From: Phoronis australis
Lineage: Eukaryota > Phoronida > Phoronidae
Assembly (NCBI GenBank): GCA_002633005.1
Contig: NMRA01000020.1
Location: 1,159,083 to 1,210,626, forward strand
Length of the DNA: 51,544 nt
Reading direction: 5' to 3'
Each line of letters opens with the position of its first letter. Positions within the stretch are counted from its first letter, which is position 1. Below the pieces are notes generated by a model that made no database searches, was not told the DNA's origin, and worked only from the letters and a program-made list of their open reading frames with translations. Shown here piece after piece: positions 10,251-23,600 of the stretch. The position numbers and the translations under genes are program-made.

Positions 10251-12286
10251 GACTACATGTACATAGTTGTTTATAATCTTAGTGTTGACACTGACAAACA
10301 GGCTGCAGTCGGGGGTCAATGGGGCTATTCGGAAAATTTACATTAACTAGAGGGCGCGCGTGCACTAGTGGTGATAGATTAACAGCCTCGATTTCGGGAG
10401 CCCTTTCAATACATGGTGAAATGGCTTGTAGGCGTGCCAACTGAATCTGAGATTGTGTGAAAACGGTGCTTCTATGAGAGAAAGTAAGCACGACCTGATA
10501 CAAAGGTAAGGTTTGTGATTGTTTTAATGATTATCCCATGTTTATTGTACTGATGCCTGTTAACTGAGATACTCGCCGATGTCGACTTCACGGCAGTCGC
10601 CAGTCGGGTGAATCTTTGTTTGTTGTGATGCGTGTTACTATACTTGACGTTGCACTCGGGATCTTTTCTTACATCAAAGCAGTATTGTTGTTTGGAATGA
10701 TTTCTAACAGGTTAATCAGTGACAGTTACATGTACATCAATGAATGCTGACTGTTTAACTCGATATTGGCTAGTGGGATTATAATCCAAGCCCAATGCCA
10801 TGGCAAAGGGTACGTAAATATCAATTAGACTAATTGTTTTCTCACTATCCTATGTCTTCCGGAAATGTATTACACGTTGAAATAGAAATCTATCATGTCT
10901 GTTTTCACGTGACCTTTGATTTTTAGATTTGAGGGCTTGTACCGTGCGAGGAGATATGCATCGTTTCTGCATCGACCCTGAATGGACAAAAATTGGTTTT
11001 AAGCAGTTGATTACAGCTAACCAGCAAGATCTTCCCATCCAGTGCAGATCTGTTGTTAAAGCCTACTTTCTTCATCGGAGACAACGAACAAGCTTTGTTA
11101 CTCCTTTTTTCTTCCCACAGCATTTCACACACCATTATTGGTGCATGGCACAATGCCAGTGGCCCTGGTGAAATGTGAATCGCAGTACGAAGTTATCGTA
11201 AGACAACGTGTTGTATGTGTATGAAGAGGAACTACATGTATATCTGACTGCTACACAAGTCATCCTCGTTGGTGAGGATGCCCTTTCATAGGCAATAAGT
11301 CATGTGTGGACAATTGCTTATTTCCTTTCCTGAAAGAAGCATGCTGGATTGAAGCTAAAGAAGTCGTAGTGACACTCTGGTCTAGTTCAGGTTCAGATTT
11401 TGGGCATAAAACGAGTCAAGTGATATGCTGTTATGTTTACCCTCAAGGATTTAATTGAAGCTGAATGAGGTTACCTGGAGAAAAGCCACGTGCCGAAACT
11501 GGACCTTTTTTACAAGCGCTTCTATATAAGCTATTGAAACTAGATGTCTGTGAAATGAAAATCAAAAGCATCTGGTATAGAAACCTGTCATTTCTCACTG
11601 AGTGACATTAACTTTTCCTTTCAGAAGAAAGGCTTTATACTAACGGTAAAATATTTTCAATTTGGTACACATTATGGGGAAATGACATTCAGTGACTGCA
11701 TCGATTGTCTTATTGTCAGTAGAAAGCCCGTTAGTGTTACGGCTTTGATGATCGAATAAATTTTTCATCAACAGGCAAGTTTGTCACTAATTATTGAAAC
11801 CACAATATTTTCTCAGTTTTAAAGCCCCATACAGTGCAGTTATGCTTATTCTTTATAAGGCTGAAATGATTACCGATTACGCTTGCAAATTGTCGTTTTC
11901 CTGTTGACCTCTACAAATGTGCAGCGAACAAAATGAAGTATTCCCTTTGTTTGCATTTGATGTGTGTATGTGTGTGTAATTATTATTAGAGCTTTCTCAA
12001 GAAGGCCTTTGAGCAATTTTAAGTTTTATGTTAACTTGTCCACAAAAAAGTTCCACATGCAAGAAAAGTATATAAAGAAAGAACTTTGTTAAAAACAATT
12101 GTAATTTTCCCACGCAATGGAGTCCATAATCATGTATATCAAGGGCTGAATTTCTGAATTAGGTTCAATTCTCTCAGGTTATTGCTGAAGGATTGCTTTT
12201 CACTTTGTCCAAAGCTAAAATAGATGGTCAGGCGACTGGTTTCAGTCGTTTTCTCTCACCTGAAACAGAATAGTCAGAGAAATATT
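10251..12286. other. No gene recognised
   Basis: Short frames only. The frame at 10929-11171 (plus) reads smoothly (ending QCQWPW) but has no domain I recognise. About 55 bp at 10316-10371 matches 14041-14090 in inverted orientation (GGGGCTATTCGGA and CACTAGTGG). Confidence 0.45.
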
Positions 12287-13163
12287 AGCAAATTATAAAA
12301 GAAAACACAAGACAAAACTACTTTAGTAAGGCAGAACATACTTGACAGTTCATCTTCATGTTTATATGTAGAAACTAATAATCTTTGTACCCAAGTCTTA
12401 TTTAAGATTTAAATTAAACTATGTGAAACAGGCTAAAAGTGACTTAATAATATGTATTTTTCATGACACTTAAAATATGTATCTGACCTTAACAAGTAAA
12501 ATTCATTCTAGGTGTCAATTTTTATTCCAAATGCTATGACGTTTACTGAATAGCTTATTCATGTTAATTCGGTAACTAATCTGGTAGTCCTGGGGTGGGG
12601 TCCGCTATAAAATAGGGAAACTCACTCGTATAGAGAATTTTACTGGGCATAGCATAGCTAATTGAAGAGAAACTGCTGTGAAAAGTCACCCTTGACTTTT
12701 GAGCGTCAAGTACCATACACCTCTTATATTGGGCGCATTCCCACCCCTGGAGGACAATATGTGCTGCTAGCCTGCCCGGCATCCGAGTCCTGGGTGAGTT
12801 TCCGAAAAGAAACACTTAGTTCCATTCAATAAACCCGTTATTCAGTGGGGTAACAGGTGAGGATAACATCACCGAACGATGTCGATAGAAACTTGATTGC
12901 TAAAAACCTACCACTGAAGTAACGTTATGTAGTCTCCCAAAGGGGCTTCGGTATCCACACAATTTTTGTCTGTTGGTTGATCCTTTTGAACGCAATGCTC
13001 CACGAATGTTGTAACCTTGGGTCTTTTGGTAATTTTTGACCAGGTGCCGAAGACTTGCACCAGGGAAAATAGCAATAATAAGGCTTTGCGCGACGACGTA
13101 TTTTGATAACAATCCGTCTTTTTATCAGCTGTTTACATGCAGACAGCGACGCATACGCAATTC
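12287..13163 (+). repeat. Large tandem duplication, copy 1
   Basis: This 877-bp unit is followed by one N (13164) and then a second copy of 874 bp at 13165-14038. Both run from AGCAAATTATAAAAGAAAAC to GACGCATACGCAATTC and differ by only a handful of substitutions and small indels. No coding sequence is recognised inside. The lone N exactly at the junction suggests overlapping contig ends or haplotypes that were not merged. Confidence 0.9.
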
Positions 13164-13164
13164 N

Positions 13165-14038
13165 AGCAAATTATAAAAGAAAACACAAGACAAAACTACT
13201 TTAGTAAGACAGAACATACTTGACGGTTCATCTTCATGTTTATATGTAGAAACTAATAATCTTTGTACCCAAGTCTTATTTAAGATTTAAATTAAACTAT
13301 GTGAAACAGGCTAAAAGTGACTTAATAATATGTATTTTTCATGACACTTAAAATAATTATCTGACCTTAACAAGTAAAATTCATTCTAGGTGTCAATTTT
13401 TATTCCAAATGCTATGACGTTTACTGAATAGCTTATTCATGTTAATTCGGTAACTAATCTGGTAGTCCTGGGGTGAGGTCCGCTATACAATAGGGAAACT
13501 CACTCGTATAGAGAATTTTACTGGGCATAGCATAGCTTTGAAGAGAAACTGCTGTGAAAAGTCACCCTTGACTTTTGAGCGTCAAGTACCATACACCTCT
13601 TATATTGGGCGCATTCCCACCCCTGGAGGACAATATGTGCTGCTAGCCTACCCGGCATCCGAGTCCTGGGTGAGTTTCCGAAAAGAACACTTAGTTCCAT
13701 TCAATAAACCCGTTATTCAGTGGGGTAACAGGTGAGAATAACATCACCGAACGATGTCGATAGAAACTTGATTGCTAAAAACTTACCACTGAAGTAACGT
13801 TATGTAGTCTCCCAAAGGGGCTTCGGTATCCACACAATTTTTGTCTGTTGGTTGATCCTTTTGAACGCAGTGCTCCACGAATGTTGTAACCTTGGGTCTT
13901 TTGGTAATTTTTGACCAGGTGCCGAAGACTTGCACCAGGGAAAATAGCAATAATAAGGCTTTGCGCGACGACGTATTTTGATAACAATCCGTCTTTTTAT
14001 CAGCTGTTTACATGCAGACAGCGACGCATACGCAATTC
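13165..14038 (+). repeat. Large tandem duplication, copy 2
   Basis: Second copy of the unit at 12287-13163. The sequence continues uniquely after it (AACCACTAGTACAGCAGCG). Confidence 0.9.
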
Positions 14039-15413
14039 AACCACTAGTACAGCAGCGACACCGCGAGGAGAATTCTCCGAATAGCCCCATTACCGTCACG
14101 AGGGATTGCAAAGTCCAGTCACATGAGCAGATTCACGGTCTGAAGTGTCGATCGGATGGCCGGTAAATCTGACTTGAGCGTCTACTGAAGCTCGGGCTAT
14201 AAGGGTTTGCGGCGCGATATTGAAGTAAGTATACTGTGTCGTAACAAACACCTAAGCTACCGAATAGTTAGGTCGTATAAACGCTTTGCCAGTTCACGAG
14301 AGACGCGGGCGCGGGCAGTGCTGTCTACCGTTGTCAAAGCCGTATAGTGTCTCGATCCTATCCGATATCGAATTACAAAACAATTGAGTACTTTATCAGC
14401 GACAAAAAGGTTTTGATTGAGGCCACTTATCATTCTCCGATGGATCATGGATCAAATTACCGAGGTGATTTTCAGTGCGTAAGTCGTGCAAATCAGTCAT
14501 ATCTAAAAAGTTCATGTAGTCTTTATCAGTGCCGCGAGTTAGTGAGACACGGAGGAATGCCTGCATTTATGCATAATGCTTGCCTAGCCCAGAGATGACT
14601 TGTAAACAGAAGAAAGAACAACATAACACCTATATTGTAACAAGACGTGGACTGACATCAAAACCTGTTGTTAACAGTTGATGTGTTGATGATAACTAAA
14701 TCTCCCATTTGGCCGTCCATCGGAAAGGAACATGACCTATATGCCGTGATGGTAAGCCTGTGCGACATCTTTTGGCTGTTGTCGGGAATGAATCAATCTA
14801 CTGTGCGTGAACTTGTAATACTGCTTAATCTCAAGAATATTTACTTGGGCAATCAGGTGAAATTGTTTGTTCAATGTAAAAATTTTTGTAGTTATTGGCC
14901 TCATGATCACCCCTTTTCATCTTTACAATATCTGATGACAAAGAATCGGAGGAATATGTGGGTGGTTAAATCAATTGTTGTTTGGTGATTGAGATCGCCA
15001 ATAGTTGAAAAAAGATTGGTTAAAATTTGTGTCCGATGAGTTTTTTAAAATGTAATTTGATTTAATGCAATGCTAATTTTATCAACGTGAACATGATTAT
15101 CTGTGTGAACTTGTCAAGTTTCCCAGTGTATTCCAAGTTCACGCATACGTGATCTTGAGATTAAGCAAGATTCCATTGAAGTTTTTTCGATGGGAAATCT
15201 TCCGAAGATTCGGCCCCAGTTCATATGTGTGACTAGTTAAATCCACATCTACTGCTCAAGGAGAAATGTTCGATTCACTAAAATCCCGTTCAACCCAGGT
15301 AATGAGAACTTTGTCACTGTTACAAGAAACGGTGTCATTATCGCAAAATGAGCTCAAACCCACCCGCAGCTATTATTAATTGGTTTGTCTTCGCTAAGAC
15401 AAAGTTCATAGAT

Positions 15414-15690
15414 TTCAGAATTGAATTCGTAATCACATATCATTGTAATCTTAACGTCATTTTTTAAATTTACGTTTTTGTGTATAATATTATTGCAAGG
15501 CGAAGGGGCGATAATTCTACAAAATTCACGGGCCCTAGATAACGGGGGATAACGACTTCACCATGTAATAATCTATATATAGACTTCTTTGTATTTTTAA
15601 CCCAGATATAATGCATCTTGGCGCTTTCTGGGTTATGTACATTCATTGTATTTTGAAGATTTCGTAACAGACATTAATAAAAAAGTATTG
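15414..15690 (+). mobile_element. Block-A-only insertion with half of a hairpin element
   Basis: Block B runs directly from ...CATAGGCTTCAG to TGTTGAATTGTG at 37990-38020, whereas block A has about 275 extra bp. The insert contains GGGCGATAATTCTAC, CCTAGATAACGGGGGATAA and CCATGTAATAATCTATATA, matching the right arm of the hairpin element at 29301-29450. It is therefore a copy, or a one-armed derivative, of that element. Confidence 0.6.
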
Positions 15691-15856
15691 AATTGTGTTC
15701 TTGAATTTTGTCGGAAAATAGTTACCAGCTGAAGTTCATTGAAAACGATACCAAACCTGGCCCCTTTCGGGCTGTGACTGAATTACTACTTTAGCGGCTG
15801 GCCGTGATCCAGCACGCTAACAAATAATATCGTCTCTGCCACTCTCTTCAACTCTC

Positions 15857-16488
15857 AAATTTTGGATTAAAATTTGAAAATTCTTGCAAAGGCTGCGTTT
15901 AACGGTCGCAGGTTCCCTACGTGCATAGCCAGCACGCAGGTATCACTCAGAGGCACGCGCTTTAGCATTGGTTGATGTAACCTCAGCAGTCATTGGTTAG
16001 CTTTACAACACCGTGAGTCTTGTCATGCAAGTGGCGTCGCAGCTACTATTTCGTTTCTGTAGTGATGCCTAATAGCCGCGTGCTTGAAGCACATACATCA
16101 TGTACAATAAACACATATCTGGCCGATTTAACCGGTGTGTTTCATACTGTATGAATGCGGGACAGTATCGTAAACAAAAGTCATCGACAGTAGAAAGATG
16201 CACTCCGAAAAGGCGCAATCACAATTTCTGTGATTCACATTTCCTGAACATCCGATTTGTCGGTACAACAGACCACATTTACACTTCAGTCCATCAGTCT
16301 TGCCAGTTTGTTTGCGTAAAGCGCTGCCTGTTGAGAATTCGACTAGCCAATCAGAAACGTCGGTGTAAAAAATTTCCCGAGGAATATTAAGTGATACCTT
16401 CGTGTTAGCTACTGACCACCTAGCGCCACGCAGAGAACTAACGAGCGTTTAAAGGACACGCGTTCACCTTACTAGTAGGCGAGTTTCA
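15857..16488 (+). other. Block-A-only 630-bp segment upstream of gene A
   Basis: Absent at the corresponding place in block B (junction near 38178: CTCTTCAACTGTCACCACATC). It contains a 96-codon frame (16100-16390) with many Cys and Arg but no recognisable domain. It may be an insertion in A or a deletion in B. Confidence 0.5.
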
Positions 16489-17033
16489 CCACATCTGTAA
16501 GAAAAGACCACCCGCCAAGAACCATAATATCTATCCTGCGACGCATTGAGTTTGTGTTTTTAGTTGAATCTTTCTTTTATCACTCCATGGAGACGCCATT
16601 GGTGCATTTGTAGGATTGATTGCAGTCATGAAAACACGGTTTATTATCCCTTTAGATCGTTAAATGCTTGTCACGTCAATAGTCTGATATAACGTGCACG
16701 TATTTTAAGAACCAGTTAATGCCCGTTATTCGGTGGAGAAAACTGATTCTCAGTTGTCACTATATACTTACAGTTGCATCATCAGATTAAAGTCGGATTG
16801 TGCACTGACGGATGCACCAAAGCGGACGCATAGCCAATACGTCAGCTGATTACTTTCTGAAATTGTCTTGGCCGACGACTCATTTGTTATGATATTGAAA
16901 GGAATTCACTTTCTACCAGCCCAATGCTGACTACGTACATGTTTTGAGATAAACAATACTGCACAACCATTGCAAGACTGTATTAATTACATTTGATTAA
17001 TTTTGATCAACAGTGCCCACTGTTCTGACGAAG

Positions 17034-18150
17034 ATGGCGGCGAAAGATGATGACGAAGCTCAACCGTTGTTGTCCGCGGTCGTACAGAAGCCCAAGCGAT
17101 CTATAGTTTTGGAACCTGTTGTCTTCATGTACGCATTGGGATTGTATGGTCTGGTACCAGTCGGTGGACAGTATGTTTTCGTTCAGATAGGCAAAAAATA
17201 CAATTATACACAGGCGGGAATTGGTAACGCCGACAATGGAAGTTTATGTAGCGTGAATAAGTCAGATCCAACCTACGTGCTGCAGCAACAAATTGAAAGC
17301 GAGGCTGCTACATTTTCGCTGTACTCGTCAATGCTGTGCTCCTTGCCGGCCATTATTTCCGCTACATACATTGGCGGGTATACGGACAAACGCGGTAGAC
17401 GACTTGGAATTATATTGCCTGTGTTTGGTGCCTTCGTCCATGCTTTTGTCTATATTCCAGTTATTTATTTCGAAATGAGTATTTATTTTCTCTTGATTGG
17501 GTCTTTTGCCAATGGTCTGAGCGGTTATTTCACTGTATTCCTTTCGTGTGTTTTTGCTTATTTGGCCGACTGTTCAACCCACGAAACGAGAGCACGGAGA
17601 ATTGTACTAGCTGAATTGTTTCTTGTTGTTGGTGCTTTTACCACCAATTTCGGCCTCGGCTACATGATAACCGGTGTCGGTTTTCTGTGGTCAGCCATAT
17701 TGCTGTCAGGGATTCTCGCACTATCATTCACGTATGCGTTGTTCTTTGTCCCTGAAACGATTGTCCAGCAACCAAATTCACCCGTTGATATCATCAGTGT
17801 ACTACGACACGGCCTCAAGGTGTTCCAAGACGACAAGTCTACTCGCCGCCCTGTCAAACTTCTGCTGTTGTTGCTAGCACTTTGCTTCTTTTTTCTTGTG
17901 CTTGTTTCAAGCTCGGCCATTGTGGGTTATTTTTTGATAGACTCGCCTTTGTGCTTTTCGTCTTCTGAAATTGGTATTTATTCTGGAGCTACTAGTTTAG
18001 TTGTAGCCATTGGAGTTGGTTCTGGCCTCTTTTTCTTCTTGAAAAAGATGAAGTTAAAGCACTTGACAGTTGTTCAGATAGCCTGCGTGTCATTTGTGGC
18101 ACACTACATCATACTTGGCTTGTCAAAGACCCGATTTCTTGCTTATCTAG
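17034..18150 (+). CDS. Gene A exon 1 (residues 1-372)
   Basis: Encodes helices 1-9 in a single exon. It ends at CTTATCTAG with donor GTAAGT (phase 1). The open frame reads through the donor to 18239, but that extension has no counterpart in the family and is intronic. Confidence 0.9.
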
Positions 18151-20649
18151 GTAAGTGCGATTATTTTTCTTTGTTAGAAAGAGTGACGTGGTGGCATGAC
18201 GGCGACATCCCGTTGCCCTCAACTTGTTCGATTCTATAGCCCAACAACAAGTTGGGCAGTTTGCCCCCGTAGCCAATATCTTACACGACTGATTAACTCC
18301 ATTCTGGCATTTATGGTCGGTGGCCTGCGCTCTTTTGCTTGATAATTGCTCTAATCTCCGATCAGATCGTATCTAGCCTGACTGAGCTATGCTGATAAAA
18401 AGGAAAGTTAAGTTATAACATATTTGAACTTAAACCAATAGCATTTCTGAATTCCTCGTCAACTGCTGATCATGTTCTGTTTTTGAATCATCAAAATCGT
18501 CCAACTACTACAAAAGTTAAGACAATCTGTTTTGTCCAAACGGATTACCAACGCCGCACCTGGCTTGACTGTTTTCATACGCGTTCGGTAATAGCGTGCA
18601 ACCACCATACGTTTCCTTTGAATCCCGGGAGATAATTGGCCGGCTTGTTATCATACGGGACAAAAGACTGAGCTTGGCAATTAACAAAAGGGCCAGATGG
18701 CTTTGTCTGTTTGACGCTAACTGGCTTAAGTCGGAATGTGTGCAGCGCCAAGTCAAAAGACAGAAATATTTATCCTGCCCGGGTGCAGGCTAAAACCCAA
18801 AACCAAAAAAGTCTAATTTTGGCGATTTGTTGTCAGAAATCTGACTTTTAGCTAAAATCAAAAAAGTAGCCATTAGTCTCTTGCCGAAACAAGGCCTTGG
18901 TTTCGGTATGAAGTTTGTATATTTTTGTGAGTACTGAACTTCGAAACGAAGTCTCAGAATGTAGATATTTGTCTTTCAATATGGGTAATTTGAAGCTTTG
19001 GGCACCTGGTGTAGACATTTAATGTTGAGTTAACGTAAAAGCGATGTTTGATTTGTACTCCACACTTCATGGTGTCATATGAACATATGCGATTCCATAG
19101 GGGTGGTTAGTTAAACCCGGTTTCAATTGGATCTAGACCAGGTGGTTTAACGTCTTGTAAAAACTGGTAAATTCCAGCTTAAATCTGGTATAATCAGGTT
19201 TTCATTTCTCCACTGCTGTTTATATTCGTTCGACCTATATTAAAATCTCAAACCAGGTACATGTTTTCAGTCGTACAACTGAAAGATGCCGCGGTGTGCA
19301 TCACCGACGCAATTTTAGAGCCATAAAAATGAACTACTGTGCATTTTCACGACGGCAAACGTTTTAACTTCCCAGGATTCCACTGATTGAACTGAGCGTT
19401 AGCGTCAGTCGCAAGCAAGTTACGGACTAGGCCAATCAAGCGCAACACCGCCCATATCTTCTGACTGCGTTAACCCGAGATCTTTTGCCTTCTTGGCCGC
19501 CGGCATAAAATAAATGGTAAAAATGACATGGAAAACATTTTGGTATTTGTTATGTTCCAGCTTTTAGTGTGTACTTCTGTGTGTTAACAGTCAAGGCTGC
19601 TTTCCATTCATTTGCTAACTGATGAAAGCGTTCAGCAGCTAAAAATCAATGAAGCAAAACTCAGTGTCACGAATTACGCACACTAGGGGGAATTACAAAC
19701 ATCATCACCACCACAAAAACGACAATATCATCATAAAAAACTGTCAGAATATAGTCTGACAATATTTTTAGTTGTACTAATTTGTTTCGTTATTCTGTTT
19801 GATTGGCATGACCCCTGAGTTAAGTACAATGATGATGTAATTTGTTTACTACAGAATAGTATGGAACTTTCTAGTAGACTGAGTTCAGTAGTGATGATGT
19901 AATTTGTTTACTGCAGTATAGTGTGGAACTTTCTAGAAGACTCTAGCATGACAGTGATTAATGCAGTCTGGAATATTCTAGACTAGTATGTGTTTGTAGA
20001 ATGGTTTGGTAGATTCAGGAAAGTTCTAGAATGTGCTTGAATTGATGAAAAGTTCCAGAACAATGCATTAGGCTATAAATACACAAGCACAGTTTTGTGT
20101 TAGTGAGATCAAGTCGAAAGATCAAGTCCGGAGATCAAGTCAGGAGATCAAGTCAATTCAAGAGAAGATCAAGTCAGTTCAAGTAGCTCAATCAGGAGAA
20201 CTACAGTTGAGTTGCAGTGAAGAGAATCAGCAGTTACAGCGATAGTCAATAGAGAGCCAGCTATAGAGACAGCAAGTTATTGGACCAACGAGTGTAACAG
20301 TCGCTAAAAGTATTTCAGAAGTTCAACACAAGTCAAGGCTTCGCAGCACTGGCTGGAGCATAAACAGACACTACGTCGGACGTTTTGTTTGAGTAGGCTT
20401 GTGAACGTACGGTCGGGATTAATAAAGGATTAACTCGAACCAGTCTTCAGTCAATCTTCGCACCGAAAGCTATTAGCACCGGTCTGTAACAACCTGCGCC
20501 CACCCACACACGGGGAAAAACATCAACAATAATGAACTTTGACTCCTGCAATTTACATCGTTGCATATGAGCATTCCCCATCCCTTCCTAAAACTTCCGC
20601 CTCTTGCCACCAGTTTCTGAGTGGTGTGTGTTTGTGTGTGTGTATGTGT

Positions 20650-20690
<41 letters not shown>

Positions 20691-23600
20691 TGTGTGGGTG
20701 TGTGTAAACTGTCGCTTATCGACACCAATCATCTTGCGTCGTGTCAGTTGCATCGTGTTCGAGACGCACATTACTCGGCATTAAAGAGTTCTCAACATGC
20801 ATTGTCTTAGTTTTTGAGGTTTCAGTTAGCTGATATGAAACGAATACCATAAAATCTAACTAAGTAAACACCTTTTATGCCAAACAGTCGCGAATTTTTT
20901 TAATTTTGAAGAAAATTTTGTTATTTCTAAGTTTCCCGCCAAAGATGCAATGGGTGGAAAGACGTTTGGCAACTTGACAATCAATTGCAATGTCGGACCA
21001 CAGCAGCTCAGAATACGAGGACGATTTTGAGCGAGAAGTGCAGACAGAGAGGAGAGTGGATACGGGCATCACACTCAAGTACTTGAAGAATCAGACAATG
21101 AATTCGATTTCTCATTTAGCGAAATTTCATCGGCTTCGAGGCCGTATGAACTCGACCCACTTGCACGAGAAATGCTGCAGACATAGGTGAGCCACAGCTG
21201 AACTGAACCGAGCGGTGGTTAATATTCACAAAATAGACACTTAGCTATCACTGGGTTACTCGTATTCACTGTTCCAAAGATGGAATGAGCACAATCTAAA
21301 CACAATGCACAAGCCTACTTGTAGTACATGTAGCACTTTATCTGCGCCGGGGTCGAGGGTCTGGCATCACTCGCCCTAAGAATGGAAGCAGTTTGTTCGT
21401 TATTTATAAAATTTGCAAATGCACTTACAAGGTGGCGATTCCTTCATTGTAACGACGCTTTTGTGTATGGTCGAAACACGATTCTTTGAAATGTGCCGAA
21501 CAAAGTGTGGCTTCCGAGTGAATCTCATGTTCCACACTAACATTTCACATTCTCGCGCGGCGCACAAACTGATGCCATTTCTGTACAACTTTCACGTATT
21601 TAGGAAATTCGAACATAGAGACGTTCTCATTCAAGTTGTTGTTACCACAGCCTCCATAAACGCACCTTTTCATGTCTGAAAAAAGGCGGCTCTCCGCGGA
21701 CTTTCCTCACAACTCCTCAGTATCGCACGGGTAAAAACAACAACGGCGGAGACGGTCTTCCACCCCTTGTGTATTAACCCGACCGCAGAAACATATATTT
21801 TACTAATTTTTGTCTTGTTACTTAGCAACAGGTGTACTAAAGGCTATTAACTCTCTTAAGATGTATTAATGAAATTCCTATTGAGACACAAGGTCATGGT
21901 GGGAACTCTTTAAAGGGGTTAGAAATTAAACAGTGATACAATAAAGGCACTCTGAAACCAGGACTGTCCGCGGACTGAGGAGACTCGGAATCGGCTTCAC
22001 TCGCCGAAAACGCCAGTGTGGAAGGGTCGAGTTCGTATGGTCTCGAACAAGCAGCCTGCCGAATGGCGAGGTCCAACTCATTACCTCCGATCTTCACCCC
22101 CATCTCCATACCTGTCTTCACAATATGTATGTTTTCTATGGAACTGTACCACTGTACTGCCCAGATCTCCACACCAATTAATTAGTATTAATGTCACCAC
22201 TATTAAAAATGGTAAGAGCAGTCGCAGCATCTACACCACATATATGTCAAATTAAACAAAGCTGTCAACTATCCTTTTGCCTTCGTGGCTAATTCATCAG
22301 CATTTTTAGCATACACAAGGCGTGATGAAAAATGCTGCCAAATTAGTCCAAGATGGAACTATATTTTATTTTTCGATAATTTATCATAATCATTTCTCAA
22401 ACCGGTTTATTCTACAACTGCCACAATGCGATACCACGCCATTTTTAAGTTAGGCCTACACGAACAACGTTTTAGGTACCTTCTTGGTTTGATTGTCAAA
22501 ATTAATCAGAAAAGCCCTTCTCACTGATAAGAACTAGTGTCTAAATGCTTCAGTGTTCTTGTTGCTATATATTTTTCCATCTTTCTTACATTATTGTGTC
22601 ACTTATTATTATATACTTGGTGTGTACTATCGGCCGGTGGCCTTTTATTTGAAAAGAATAGACCTGTCTCTTGTACACATTAAATTGACATGAAAATATG
22701 AACTTACTGTACTTTCAAGTTTTGCTATATAATTTTCCTTTTTTCATACACCATTGTATCTCTGAATATACTTGGTGTGTACTATGGGCCGGTGGCCTTT
22801 TATTTGAAAGAATAGACATAAAAATATGAACTTACTGTACTCTCAAGTTTTGCTGAACGTCATTTGTTCAGCAGGTGTCCGTAACATTTTTGCATTACAT
22901 TTTGTTTTGCAGCTGTTGGTGTCGGCTTATTTGAGTTCATGAGTGTTCCAGTCCTGAGGTCCGCTATGTCAAAGATGGTGCATCCTACAGAACAAGGTGG
23001 GTTTAGTATTTCGGTGCATTCTTCTATTCTCCAAAAACAACACGAACCAATTCACCGTGTTACCAGAATCGGTATCAGCATCAAAATTCAATTGAACGTG
23101 GTACTTTCACCAACATTTAATATTTTCATGTACAAGAAATCAATTATTCTCATTGTATGGTTTGTTACATTATATCCTTCCGCGGTCGGAGGAAGCATGA
23201 TTTGTCTTGCTGTACTAAAGTGAATGTACGTACGAAAATATGTGTGTTCAATTGCAAATACAATGAATAGCGATTTTTGTTTATTACAACAGCTTCAAGT
23301 TTGAATTGTTTGGTTTGTTGTTCAATAAAAGAGTCCCTTAATCCGGCCCTGCGTAATGCAGCTAAAGGGTAAAATTATAATATCTTTGCCGTCATTACTA
23401 GTCAACCACGGTATGCCGTACCGTGAAAACAGTGCGGAAGAATACACTCTTTCACAATGCTACGAAGGGTAGGTGGCGCTGTGCCAGAGGCTATGCAGAA
23501 GAATACATAACGCTTTTCAAACATCCGTTTAAAGATAAGCGTGGCTTGTGAACATGCTTGCTAGCATGCAGTGAAAAACGAACACCATGTACCTTCTTAG

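Larger units (their letters stand above)
19742..20491 (+). mobile_element. Solo-LTR-like element in gene A intron 1
   Basis: Begins TGTCAGAATATAG and ends CTGTAACA (TGT...ACA termini, 750 bp). In LTR order it has: a U3-like part with a 62-bp tandem duplication (19831 and 19893) rich in heat-shock elements; TATAAATA at 20074-20081; a purine-rich leader with five GATCAAGTC motifs (20107-20180) and no ATG from the TATA box to 20531; AATAAA at 20421-20426; and a short U5-like tail. The matching place in gene B (near 42050) lacks it, so it was inserted, or lost from B, after the duplication. No primer-binding site, coding region or clear target-site duplication was found. The alternative is a stray heat-shock promoter plus 5' UTR; the AATAAA and terminal TG/CA favour an LTR. 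Confidence 0.6.

Noticed and set aside
12604-12845. LTR in the 870-bp duplication (TATAAAA at about 12606, AATAAA at about 12828)
   Set aside because: The TATA is not kept in the second copy and no TG...CA ends or primer-binding site could be set.
17660-17920. Minus-strand open frame opposite gene A exon 1
   Set aside because: It is a shadow of the transporter exon, with no own motifs or splice context.
18151-18239. Gene A as a single-exon 401-residue protein ending at 18239
   Set aside because: The frame crosses a GTAAGT donor. The remaining helices are found in matching exons 2-4 in both genes, and gene B diverges completely in the read-through.
19742-20531. Promoter and leader of a genuine hsp70 gene
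   Set aside because: No heat-shock-protein coding sequence follows. The first ATG (20532) opens a 13-codon frame, and AATAAA plus TG/CA ends fit an LTR better.
20539-20810. Cys/Val-rich and His/Thr-rich open frames
   Set aside because: They are translations of the (TG)n microsatellite.
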